Below, in pieces: positions 43,354 through 52,591 of a DNA stretch of 64,000 nucleotides. The notes beneath the pieces are model-generated. The model was given only the letters and a program-made list of their open reading frames with translations, did not search any database and was not told the DNA's origin. Origin of the DNA: Rhodanobacter sp. MP7CTX1 (GTDB taxonomy: Bacteria > Pseudomonadota > Gammaproteobacteria > Xanthomonadales > Rhodanobacteraceae); contig NZ_JACHCN010000005.1 in NCBI RefSeq assembly GCF_014205795.1, positions 230,847-294,846 of the forward strand. The letters run 5' to 3'. Every line of letters begins with the position of its first letter. The first letter of the stretch is position 1. The position numbers and the translations under genes were made by a program.

Positions 43354-45571
43354 CAGCGTGCTCCAAGCAGTTGATCGTGTCCAGGTAACCTGATATCGGC
43401 CCCACACGCTTGTCCAGGCGCGGGCGCCCACCAATGGAACGAAGCACTGCGCGACTGAGCAATTTGTTGCCTGCAATGCATGCCGTTTCCGGCATCATGA
43501 TGCAATCCGGACAGGCTGCGCCACGATGAGTGCAGAGCGATCCGGTCCCGCACAGAGTCGCTTTCGAGCCCAACATCGCGGTCAACATGGCGGTACCTGA
43601 GTTGCGCCAAAGGGCAGATAGGTTGCCCAAATCCATCGTGGTACCGTTTCTGTAGACGACGAAAGCCAAATCCGCCGGAAAGATATATTCGCCCAAGGAG
43701 CCAAGATCAAGGCCAGAATATTCCGATAGATGCTTCATCAAAAGATGGGAGTAGCTATGGAGAAGTGTGTACAAGTAGAAGTAAGCAGGAGGGTTGGTCG
43801 TCTCAGGAAGCTTATTCAAAAATGGGTCCATCGACTGAGCAGCGCCTAGCAGGCCAGCACCTACCCTTTCGCCGGGATTTAGCGAGAACATATCTTGGCA
43901 TCCCAACTCCTTCATCCAACTCAGCACCAGCTCTTCATTGAGTCGAACGTAGATCGCCTCATTGCCCTGCTGTACAACGTAAACGGGGTACTTCGTGCTG
44001 TCGTTTTGTCGAACTGGCGGGAAGAGGTTCAAACGAACGGGCATATCCATTCCTCGCTTGTCGCGAAGGATGGGCGATGACTCCATGCGAGAGTAGCCGA
44101 AGCTAAATCGACATAAATCAAACTCGCGGATGAGCCCCATATCCTCGATGCCAAGTTTGTCTAGTAGGCCCCGAGTATTCACCTGCGCCTGATCGGTCTG
44201 CTCCCGATCTTCGGGGGCCAGGTCCTCGTCCAACCGTGTAAAGGACACATAGGGTCTCTTGCCGTTGGTCGTATTCTCTACATCGAGCCGACTACTTCTG
44301 AGTGTCGCGTGTTCAATAGACAGTCGAAACGGGTCAAATTTCGAAGCGAATTTCGACTGCCGGTCACGAATGTTGGAGACAACGGCGACGGGTAAATCGA
44401 CTTTAGGGATTAGTATTCTGCGCTGACGAAGATCATCGATGATGCGCCCGCGATTTCCATACGCCTGATCCAAGAGTCCCTTAAACGCCGACAAGAATGC
44501 TTCGGGTACATTGACTAGCTGCGACTCAGCAACATGAATCTGATTTATGGCGGCCAAGTAATCTGCCAGATCCCTTGCGCATTCGGACTTTCCATCGCAT
44601 GCGTTCCGCACGTCTTCGTCCGAAATCGGCTGCACATCGAAACCATACTGCTTGGAAACAAAGTCTTTGAGTTCATCTTCGCGACCCGGGCGTAAGCGCA
44701 GCAGTAGTTGTTGGCCCCCATCTTTAAAATCGATGAAGAGATCAGACTTGACGTAGTAAGCGCTCGATGCTCGATAGGGGGACGCTTGCATACGTACTTC
44801 CGTCAACCGGTCTGGTCTCATCTCTGGACCAAGAATACGAAGTGTGTCTCGGTCGTTTTGGAGCCACTTCGGAGACAAGGGCTTGTCGCATTCCGCACAT
44901 TCAAAAAACCAATCACCAATTCCAGCCGAGCGCCGGTTCAGCTTGAACAGCTGACTGCCACATACGCAGCTATCGCGACGTTTGACAACTTTGTTATCAC
45001 GATCACTCCAGTGCCACTGACCGGGAAACGCGGCTTCCCAATGACCCGACCAGTGAACAAAAATTACGTCCAGTTGCTCCCAATCGCATCGGCCCACCTG
45101 TTTCGGATTCAGGCAATTCGCTGAAGAAAGTCTGTCCAGGTTTCTGTCTAGCTCGCTTAGAGTTTCGTAGTCCCTAAAAATACCGCAAGTACGGCATACG
45201 AAGGTCAACGGCGCGGGCGTGTACTCCATGTGCGATGGACGACAAAGATAAATGCGGTCTTGGCCGGGCAGCTGAAACTCGGTTCGCGTTGAGTCGAGTA
45301 AGACTTGATCCAGACACTGGGCTGGAACTATACGTGGCCTGTTGGGGTCGCCGTCTCTTGCCGACATGGCAGCACCGAACCAAGCGCGCCCTAGCTCGTT
45401 CATTCGCTCGAATATTAGATCCTTCGTCGATTCGGAAAGCTGTAAGGACTCACCCACTGACGAGCGCGCTATGCAAGCACCCAAACCGCCTTCAAAGGTG
45501 AAAAAGCTTTCGGGCGCGTATGCTGTCGCAAGTTGATTGCGAGAGCGATTCATGATCTTAGCCTTTGCCAT
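43325..45571 (-). CDS. drmB: DISARM protein DrmB (DUF1998)
   Basis: A 748-aa protein. The N-terminal half has cysteine pairs (CRTCGIF, CVCGSQLF, CAECD) that probably bind zinc. The C-terminal half holds the DUF1998 domain with a final cysteine cluster (CGTGSLCTHRGAACPDCIMMPETACIAGN). DrmB forms a complex with the DrmA helicase that loads on DNA with a 5' overhang. It follows drmA by 16 bp and overlaps drmC, confirming the operon order A-B-C. Confidence 0.88.
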   Translation of the reverse strand: MAKAKIMNRSRNQLATAYAPESFFTFEGGLGACIARSSVGESLQLSESTKDLIFERMNELGRAWFGAAMSARDGDPNRPRIVPAQCLDQVLLDSTRTEFQLPGQDRIYLCRPSHMEYTPAPLTFVCRTCGIFRDYETLSELDRNLDRLSSANCLNPKQVGRCDWEQLDVIFVHWSGHWEAAFPGQWHWSDRDNKVVKRRDSCVCGSQLFKLNRRSAGIGDWFFECAECDKPLSPKWLQNDRDTLRILGPEMRPDRLTEVRMQASPYRASSAYYVKSDLFIDFKDGGQQLLLRLRPGREDELKDFVSKQYGFDVQPISDEDVRNACDGKSECARDLADYLAAINQIHVAESQLVNVPEAFLSAFKGLLDQAYGNRGRIIDDLRQRRILIPKVDLPVAVVSNIRDRQSKFASKFDPFRLSIEHATLRSSRLDVENTTNGKRPYVSFTRLDEDLAPEDREQTDQAQVNTRGLLDKLGIEDMGLIREFDLCRFSFGYSRMESSPILRDKRGMDMPVRLNLFPPVRQNDSTKYPVYVVQQGNEAIYVRLNEELVLSWMKELGCQDMFSLNPGERVGAGLLGAAQSMDPFLNKLPETTNPPAYFYLYTLLHSYSHLLMKHLSEYSGLDLGSLGEYIFPADLAFVVYRNGTTMDLGNLSALWRNSGTAMLTAMLGSKATLCGTGSLCTHRGAACPDCIMMPETACIAGNKLLSRAVLRSIGGRPRLDKRVGPISGYLDTINCLEHADVRAKADGV

Positions 45572-45587
45572 CTTTCCAATCCCCTAG

Positions 45588-48500
45588 TCAGTCTCGCGCT
45601 TCAGTCGCTGCGTCCGTTGAATCGATATCAGCACCTGATCCTCTGCGAATGAATGTCATTGTCCTTGCGGTCACACCCTCGCTGACTCGCTTGAATGACG
45701 CATCAACGCCCGATTCGCGAATTAATCCAGGTTGATCGACATCCCGAAGCGATGTCATAGGGCGCAGCGAGCTGTTGCGGGCCGCAAAAAACTGGACTAG
45801 GCGAGTAGCGTTCACCAGTCGGTCAACTCCAAGGTCTTGTTGGTATAGCGTCAGTTGATCTTTTAGTAAGGATCGATAGTAATTTTTCCCCTCAGGAGAC
45901 GGCGAAAAAGCTAAACCGAGCGCCTTTTGCATAAATGCATCCGTTGCCTTTAGGTTGACTGGAAAGGCCAAAAAATCACGAACATCGGCAGCCATAGAAA
46001 GCATTGGACAATTGCGCTTCTGGTCATCGTTAGCTGCGCACAACGCCTCGATAGCATGCATTCCGCAGACGTACTCTTGGAAAAAGCTCGGCATCACCCG
46101 TGCTAGCGCCTTTTCGGCCCACCGATCGACGGCAGCAGGAAGGATCATCCGCTCCAGGAATCGGTGAAATATGTCGTGGATTTCGAGTACAAAGCGATCT
46201 CGATATCGCTGCGGCACTGGAACAAGGAGCGAAAACCCAACGTGCGTGCGGCCAACTCGTGACGAGGCCTGAATGTATTCGGCGATGTCCGATGGAATGC
46301 CTGCAAAGAACATCGCGTTAAACTCTTCGACATCGACACCGTGCGAAATCGCCGATGTCGCAATAATCGATCGAAGTGTTTCGCTAAGATCAGGAAACGG
46401 CTTTTGAACACCAACACGTGCTTCCGCGCGGCGAACGATGTCTTGAATTTCCGCTGCGGACACCGCTCCCGATAGAAGCTCCGAATTTAGTACATGTCCT
46501 ACATAGCCCTCAGCCTGATGGAGTTTCTCGAACTGCATCTTCTCTGTATCAATGACTTGGTCACCGCCCTTCTTATTTGTTACGTAAGTCAGTGATATTC
46601 GATGCAAGTCTACGAGAGTTAGCAATGTCGCCGCATCGGCTTGATTGAGAAGGCGTATGAACTGCGCCTGCGTGGGGCCCGGAGAGGTCCAGCGGACTAG
46701 CTCACTGCGCATAGCCTCCACTTGGATGGGATCTCCGCTTCTGAGGCCTTCATAGAGTCCAGTTATCATCAGGTGGTAGTGGCCAAGAACGGACGCCATT
46801 GCCACGGTATGGCGGTGTCCGTTCGTGAGAACCGATGCATAGACACGTGCCCAGTGACTTCGCAGATCTGCGTCACTCGGTTGCATGCTCGCCCGCTCAA
46901 GATCATCCAACGAGTCGTCAGGCTTCATGGGCGTCGCATAGAACGACTCGTAAAGGGACGGGCCGGGATAGGGAAATTGAACAGTGTTATCCCTTTGATA
47001 GAGGTTTCGCATCTGCCGTTGCGGTTCGCTGACCGTTGCCGATGCGGCGATGACCTTGATTTTTCGGCGCACAATCGAGTCCGGCTCATAGGATAGATAG
47101 CCCTTCAACAGCGGGGCAAGTTGGTCGAGCGCAGCCTCCAGAGCAGACTCGAACAGACCGGAGAATGTGCCTAGAGATTCATCGAGTAGGTGAGCCTCGT
47201 CTTGAATCAACAACGCTGGAAACGGGTCAAAGAATCTCTTCTCACCGGAAGCAAATGACGGGAAGAGCGCACGTGAGTCGGCCCCTGGATGATTGTCCCA
47301 ATCCCGGAATTTCACGGGTACCAGTAGACGCTCACTACCATTTTCGATCAGTGGTGCAAAGCCGAACATGCCGAAAAATTTCCGAATTGTGCCCTGCGAC
47401 TGCCCAATTGCTGCGAGCTTGTCTACGGTACCCAGGAGGACAGAGGGCGCAAGGTCGTATATATCCTCGTCTACTATGTAGAACGGCAGTGGCATGGGTG
47501 TCGCAAAGCGGGCATTCCATGAACACTGCTCCTTAAGAGCTGTGCAGAAATGACCTAATGCATTCGCACCGGATCCAGAATGTCGCCTTAGCGCGAGCTG
47601 GCTACCGTCCTTGTTTCCGCAGAACGGGCACGCAGAAAGTTTTAGCCAGCGCTCCCTGGCGCTTTTATAGGGCTGTATATTCTTATGCTGCGCCTCAGCG
47701 CCGGGAGGAACCTCAGACTCAGTGGGAACCTCCTTGTACCCGTCTTCGGAATGCCAATTTGGAGTGTTGCTTCCTCCTACCCAGAAGCCAAGTGAAAAGG
47801 CATCGCCCGGATGTCCTCGGGCATGGCGTACTTCCTCAGCGGCCCCCATGACAGAAAAAGTGCGTCGTGCTTGCTGCAGGGTCAGAAGGCGCAAAGGGTA
47901 TCGCATCAAGGCAGAAACGCCCCGGTGCTTACCGCGCAAGCGATCGAGAAAGAGGACGAACGAAAGAAGACCTAAGAAGGCTTCCGATTTGCCGCCGCCA
48001 GTCGCAAAATACAGCAGGGTGACTGAGTTGGCGTACTGCGCGACCTCTGCAGTGTAAAAGTCGTGGAAGTCGGGAATTCTTGTTGCGAACGCTGGGATAG
48101 ATGCCAGGATAAACGCGAGCTGGAACAATCGCCATTCGTCGTATCCTTTGGCTTTCGCAACCCTCGCCATGGCAGTGTTCATTGAGATCCAAGCCTCGAA
48201 TGGAATTCCCATGGGGGATTTCTGAATTCCTGGTCCGCTCCAATGCGCGCGTGACACCGTGAGGATCTCGATGCCACAGCGAATGGAAGATAGCTCAGCT
48301 CTCCAAGCCGTTAAGTCCTTAAGGAACTTGCCTCTCTCTGCCGCCTCCTCAACACTGGCATTTGGTCCATCCGGGCCTCGATCGATAGGTGACTTCTCGA
48401 GTGCGGCCAGCCATGCCTCATAGGCGCCAATGAGCGGCTGCAACCCCAAGAGGCAGTCCGGTTGAGCAAGCTTCTCAATGTTGCTCTCGACGGCGCCCTC

Positions 48501-49796
48501 AGTGGGAACAATTCGGGGGAGTACGTACCGAGGCGACCAAGTGGTGGTGAGACGATTCGTGTTGCCCTCCCGCCTAAGGATCACTCCACCGTTGAAGCCA
48601 ATCGCCGGGTACTTGAGGTGATCGTTATAGCGATAGGAAGGCTTAACACGGTCGAGGCGCAAAAATCGATGTAGGTCTGCCGGAACTGTGGTGGTGACCG
48701 ACACGTGAAATAGGGCTGGCTCGAGCTCTTTGAAATTCGATTGGGTCAGCGGCGGCGTCCAATTTTCCAGGGCCACGTGAATCGTCAGGCGACCAAGATC
48801 GACGGGATCTGGCAGCGCTTGGATGACCCACCGCATTTCGATATTCGGAACTACTACTGCAAGGTTCGATGCGCGAATCGACTCGAGGTATTGCTGCCAA
48901 TTGCGTATGTCCGATGGCCGTACTGGGCGACCGCGACGATAACCCCACGACTGGCCGCCAAAGTTTGGCTCACTACTAGCAGCCCATTCTTGGAGCTGTT
49001 GCGCGATTGCTGCGTTAAGAGCATCTGTTGCCGCCCTAGCATCCCTTTCGGCATTAGCCGGGGTGAATCGAAACGAAGGAAGGCTGAGTTCCAGTCGAAG
49101 CCATTTGGCAGGCGGGGGGATGTGTTCAGCTAAGGCATCCGGAGTCCCCGTGTCCACGGGGACCTCTTGGGTAGCGCGTGATTCACCTTCACCATCAAAC
49201 GCATTCTCGTCGTGTTCATCCGTGGCTACGTCTTCGTCTGCGCTAGAAGTTCGATCAAGGTGATTGTCGAAAGGAAGTTTCATCCCTTCGTAGACGTACT
49301 TACGAGCCTCGTAACTTTTGGTCTGCCACTCGGGATGCGATTTACCCCCTGGCAAAGCGGATGCGAGTTTCGCTAGCGCCTCACGAACCTTTCCACGGAT
49401 TTCTACTCGCGCCTCTCGAGTGAGCGGAAATGTAGCCTCAAGGCGCCCACCAGGCATCACTTCATCTTGCGTGGGCAGGATTCGCACATAGACCGTGCCA
49501 GTTACCGAGACTTCTAGCTCCGTGTACCCCGCACTTGAACAAATCTGAAAATCCAGCCCATGCGCACTAATGCGAATCGGGTCTGCCTCCTCATCCCCTT
49601 CACGCTCCTCGAAAGGCATCGGGACGACGAACTCCGACATAAGAGTAGCGCTTGGTTTTGCGCCGTATATAACCTTGTAGAAATCTCCTCGACCAGCAAG
49701 TCGCGCGGATAAGCCGTTTAAGAGGCTGTCAACCACAGCCTCTTTATAGGCTGGATGGATTTCGCGCGGATTCCTACTCAGGACGGGCATGTTCAT
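45588..49796 (-). CDS. drmA: DISARM helicase DrmA
   Basis: A 1402-aa helicase. Walker A reads YFATGGGKSEAFL (about residue 600), the Walker B/DEAH box LLIQDEAHLLDE (about 867), and motifs V-VI SHGVDVEEF...QASSRVGR (about 1155-1185). The N-terminal 580 residues are a large unassigned region, and a cysteine group (CPFCGNKDG...C, about 725) is inserted between the RecA lobes, as in DrmA. It unwinds or translocates on invading phage DNA with DrmB. The order relative to drmB and drmC and the size fit DISARM well. Confidence 0.9.
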   Translation of the reverse strand: MNMPVLSRNPREIHPAYKEAVVDSLLNGLSARLAGRGDFYKVIYGAKPSATLMSEFVVPMPFEEREGDEEADPIRISAHGLDFQICSSAGYTELEVSVTGTVYVRILPTQDEVMPGGRLEATFPLTREARVEIRGKVREALAKLASALPGGKSHPEWQTKSYEARKYVYEGMKLPFDNHLDRTSSADEDVATDEHDENAFDGEGESRATQEVPVDTGTPDALAEHIPPPAKWLRLELSLPSFRFTPANAERDARAATDALNAAIAQQLQEWAASSEPNFGGQSWGYRRGRPVRPSDIRNWQQYLESIRASNLAVVVPNIEMRWVIQALPDPVDLGRLTIHVALENWTPPLTQSNFKELEPALFHVSVTTTVPADLHRFLRLDRVKPSYRYNDHLKYPAIGFNGGVILRREGNTNRLTTTWSPRYVLPRIVPTEGAVESNIEKLAQPDCLLGLQPLIGAYEAWLAALEKSPIDRGPDGPNASVEEAAERGKFLKDLTAWRAELSSIRCGIEILTVSRAHWSGPGIQKSPMGIPFEAWISMNTAMARVAKAKGYDEWRLFQLAFILASIPAFATRIPDFHDFYTAEVAQYANSVTLLYFATGGGKSEAFLGLLSFVLFLDRLRGKHRGVSALMRYPLRLLTLQQARRTFSVMGAAEEVRHARGHPGDAFSLGFWVGGSNTPNWHSEDGYKEVPTESEVPPGAEAQHKNIQPYKSARERWLKLSACPFCGNKDGSQLALRRHSGSGANALGHFCTALKEQCSWNARFATPMPLPFYIVDEDIYDLAPSVLLGTVDKLAAIGQSQGTIRKFFGMFGFAPLIENGSERLLVPVKFRDWDNHPGADSRALFPSFASGEKRFFDPFPALLIQDEAHLLDESLGTFSGLFESALEAALDQLAPLLKGYLSYEPDSIVRRKIKVIAASATVSEPQRQMRNLYQRDNTVQFPYPGPSLYESFYATPMKPDDSLDDLERASMQPSDADLRSHWARVYASVLTNGHRHTVAMASVLGHYHLMITGLYEGLRSGDPIQVEAMRSELVRWTSPGPTQAQFIRLLNQADAATLLTLVDLHRISLTYVTNKKGGDQVIDTEKMQFEKLHQAEGYVGHVLNSELLSGAVSAAEIQDIVRRAEARVGVQKPFPDLSETLRSIIATSAISHGVDVEEFNAMFFAGIPSDIAEYIQASSRVGRTHVGFSLLVPVPQRYRDRFVLEIHDIFHRFLERMILPAAVDRWAEKALARVMPSFFQEYVCGMHAIEALCAANDDQKRNCPMLSMAADVRDFLAFPVNLKATDAFMQKALGLAFSPSPEGKNYYRSLLKDQLTLYQQDLGVDRLVNATRLVQFFAARNSSLRPMTSLRDVDQPGLIRESGVDASFKRVSEGVTARTMTFIRRGSGADIDSTDAATEARD

Positions 49797-49814
49797 TATC
49801 CTAGATGTTTGGAG

Positions 49815-52559
49815 TCAGGCCAAGACGTGCCCGGCAGGCGGACCGACCTTCTCTACGCGATACACGCAATACAAAGCGTCCTGTTGCAACTGCCGAATGA
49901 CTTCCTCAGGCACCTTACGGTAAGTCGCAGCACTCTCGGGCTGGAACAAGATTTCAGCGTAGCGCGCCACCAGCTCCCGACCCATATATTGGCTAATACG
50001 GCGGGCGTTGCGAATGAACCCCCAGTGGCGCTTGGCGCTCTCATCGCTGATATCTAGAGCCTTGCAAAATACTTTGAAAGACTTTTCATCCTTCGATGCA
50101 TGAGGCCGCGTGTCACCTTCTGGTTTCAACGCCAGCCAGTAGTACACGCGTGCTGGACTGCAATTTGCAGCCCACGGATCAATTTCTATCATCTTCGCGT
50201 GGATAGCACGTGCGAGAAATGAGCGTTTTGTCTCCTTGAACAGAAGGTCACAGCGCGTTTGGACATCATCGTGATAGAGCTTGAGCAGCATGCGCACGGG
50301 GTCCACAACTGAACTGAAGCCATCACCATTGAGTCTCAGAGAAGATTCGATCTTCGCCCGAAGCTCATCACTCATATCGAATATGAAATCGCCGGAATGA
50401 ATAGCACCGGCCGGAGCTCGTCGGAATGGAGGGTCCTCATCAAGATCGAAGCGGTAAACCCACCCCGATGCATAAGCGTGGCCACCGTTTTCCAACTCAT
50501 ACTTGTAGTAGGTCTGCTCACTACCCGCGCTAAGTTGTCCGTCACTATGGAATTTAAATGTCATCGACATCTCATAGAGTTTCCCGATGGCAATCGGATT
50601 CGGGACGTCTTTGAGCCGACGTTCTAACTCCTGAGCTAACAGGCCAATGCGTCCTCGATAAGGCTTGAATGCCTCGAGCCCCTTCATATCTTCGAGGGTC
50701 TTCAATGTCGACTCAGCTTGACGATAGGCAACTAGAATTGCTGTACCGTGCGGCGCGTCTGGATGTGTAAGAAGAACTCGCAGCACGTCGGGACTCATGC
50801 CAATAAAAATGAAGTGTTTCCCCTTCTGGTCCTCGGTTAAGGTCTCGGCCACCGACGACAAGGTATGCCATTCCAAACTCGCCTCCACTACAGGCCAGTC
50901 AGCGCCAAGCTTCCGCTGTAGGAAGCGGTGCACCAACAATACGTAGTTTTTACCAGGCAGGACGAGAGATATCGACTGGCGCCTGACCACCGCATGTTTT
51001 TGTATCTCTGCGAGCAATCGAGAGGCCATGGGTGTTGCATCACTCCAGTCATCAATAAGCTCCTCGGCCCGACGTATCCCTTTCTCTAATTGGGCGCGCG
51101 CATTGTTGAGCTCGCCGGTAGCAAGGACTTGCTTCAGAGCCAGGCTGACCGGGGTCCAGGCGTTCAACTGACTGCTGAAGTCGGCACCACCGGCTTCGGT
51201 CGAAGCCGCTGTGAGATCCGAATAACCTGCTGGCATGTTTGATAACCGAAGGATATACCTGCATGCGTCGATCAATGCCTGGTACGCGGGACTTTCCTCG
51301 CCGCCGGTCAACGCCGTCAACCCTTGGAACGCGAGGGCGACCTGGGAAGCATCCCTGTCTACAATGCTGACTTTGAAATTCGAATTGCTACGTTGGTCAG
51401 CCCTCCAGGCTTCGTCTACAGGATTTGCGGACAGAAGCGAATCTTGTGCTTCCGCAAGCCATACCTTGGTAACGGGGGGCAGTTTGAGGCCAAGCAATCG
51501 TGCTCGCAGCACGAAAAATGTCTTTGGGTCATCTGTCACAATCACTGCGCCAACGTCGCTAAGGCCGTTCTGGAACGAAGCCTGCAAAAAATCAGGAATG
51601 CGGCTGACAGCGTTGTAATTAGTTTGCAATGCAGTGTGAGTCGCGTCCAACAGCAGTATTTCTGGGCGACCTGAATTACGTAGGCCCGGCGCGCCGAGGG
51701 CGGTTTGCCAAGCCTCTTTATTCGCCGTGTGGTGAAGCACCATGAGTGCTCCGGGTGCCCTTTCGGGCGTACCCCACTCTTGACCAACCTTTTGCTTCAG
51801 GTTTCGTCGATTTGAAGGACCGTCCACCTTGCGCAACGTGCGCTCAAGTGGATGCTCGACTGTCGTGGTCCAGAGCTGCTTCCTTGGGTCGAAGACGAAA
51901 GTTGGAACCAATTCCGCGAGGGACGGATTGGGTAATTCTGGATGCTGAAAGTGGAGGTCGTTCAGAGCTTCAAGGGCCGCCAAAAATGCGGGCGACGAAG
52001 TGCACGCAGTAGACTCGGTTTGCCCGTTTTGCCGAGCCCAAAGGGAGCGAAAAAAGACACTCAATTGCACCCTATCTGCCAGCACACCGTTTAACGCAGC
52101 TTTGGACGAATGTGTACCTGGCCATAAGAGAGTCCGCATGCCCCGAAGGTCCTTGGCAAAAATGCGCTCTAGGTTTGCCATCGCGTGCAGTAGTGTCAGT
52201 GAGGTCAACTTTGCCGGCCAAACGAGGCAGAGAGTCACACCCCCAAGGTCCGCCGCCTCCAGTAGTGTGCTCACTAGACTTTTCGTCCAGGGCTGGAGAA
52301 ATACTTTCTCGTTTGTCGTTCGTGAGTTGAGTTCGAGCTGTGCACTCCCGGCCCGGACCAACGCCCACGGACGCCTCATTCGTATTGTTGGTTCGGGCGG
52401 AGCCGGCGGTGCGGACACAACTTTTGCCGCCTTTTTCTTGGCGGGCAATTGCGTCGAATTGACTGGGCGGGCCGCGAGCTTCCGGGCTCGCTCAACAAGC
52501 TTTTCACGAGATTTCGCTTGGTCGGCTTGACGATCGGTGAACGATTTGAATGGTCGCAT
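49815..52559 (-). CDS. Unassigned 914-aa protein in the DISARM operon (DrmE-like or new)
   Basis: Lies between the methyltransferase gene and drmA, with spacing of 32 and 18 bp, so it is part of the operon. The N-terminus is basic (KSREKLVERARKLAARP). Later stretches such as EILLLDATHTALQTNY, VGAVIVTDDPKTFFVLRARLL, ISLVLPGKNYVLLVHRFLQRKLGADW and HFIFIGMSPDVLRVLL look like strands of RecA-type or helicase-like lobes, but neither a Walker A nor a DEAD/DEAH box is present. It takes the place of DrmD (an SNF2 helicase of about 1000 aa in class 1 DISARM). Resemblance to DrmE of class 2 DISARM is possible but not proven. Confidence 0.7.
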   Translation of the reverse strand: MRPFKSFTDRQADQAKSREKLVERARKLAARPVNSTQLPAKKKAAKVVSAPPAPPEPTIRMRRPWALVRAGSAQLELNSRTTNEKVFLQPWTKSLVSTLLEAADLGGVTLCLVWPAKLTSLTLLHAMANLERIFAKDLRGMRTLLWPGTHSSKAALNGVLADRVQLSVFFRSLWARQNGQTESTACTSSPAFLAALEALNDLHFQHPELPNPSLAELVPTFVFDPRKQLWTTTVEHPLERTLRKVDGPSNRRNLKQKVGQEWGTPERAPGALMVLHHTANKEAWQTALGAPGLRNSGRPEILLLDATHTALQTNYNAVSRIPDFLQASFQNGLSDVGAVIVTDDPKTFFVLRARLLGLKLPPVTKVWLAEAQDSLLSANPVDEAWRADQRSNSNFKVSIVDRDASQVALAFQGLTALTGGEESPAYQALIDACRYILRLSNMPAGYSDLTAASTEAGGADFSSQLNAWTPVSLALKQVLATGELNNARAQLEKGIRRAEELIDDWSDATPMASRLLAEIQKHAVVRRQSISLVLPGKNYVLLVHRFLQRKLGADWPVVEASLEWHTLSSVAETLTEDQKGKHFIFIGMSPDVLRVLLTHPDAPHGTAILVAYRQAESTLKTLEDMKGLEAFKPYRGRIGLLAQELERRLKDVPNPIAIGKLYEMSMTFKFHSDGQLSAGSEQTYYKYELENGGHAYASGWVYRFDLDEDPPFRRAPAGAIHSGDFIFDMSDELRAKIESSLRLNGDGFSSVVDPVRMLLKLYHDDVQTRCDLLFKETKRSFLARAIHAKMIEIDPWAANCSPARVYYWLALKPEGDTRPHASKDEKSFKVFCKALDISDESAKRHWGFIRNARRISQYMGRELVARYAEILFQPESAATYRKVPEEVIRQLQQDALYCVYRVEKVGPPAGHVLA

Positions 52560-52591
52560 CTGTCAAGCCCGAGCTGGGCCGCCTCCTGAGT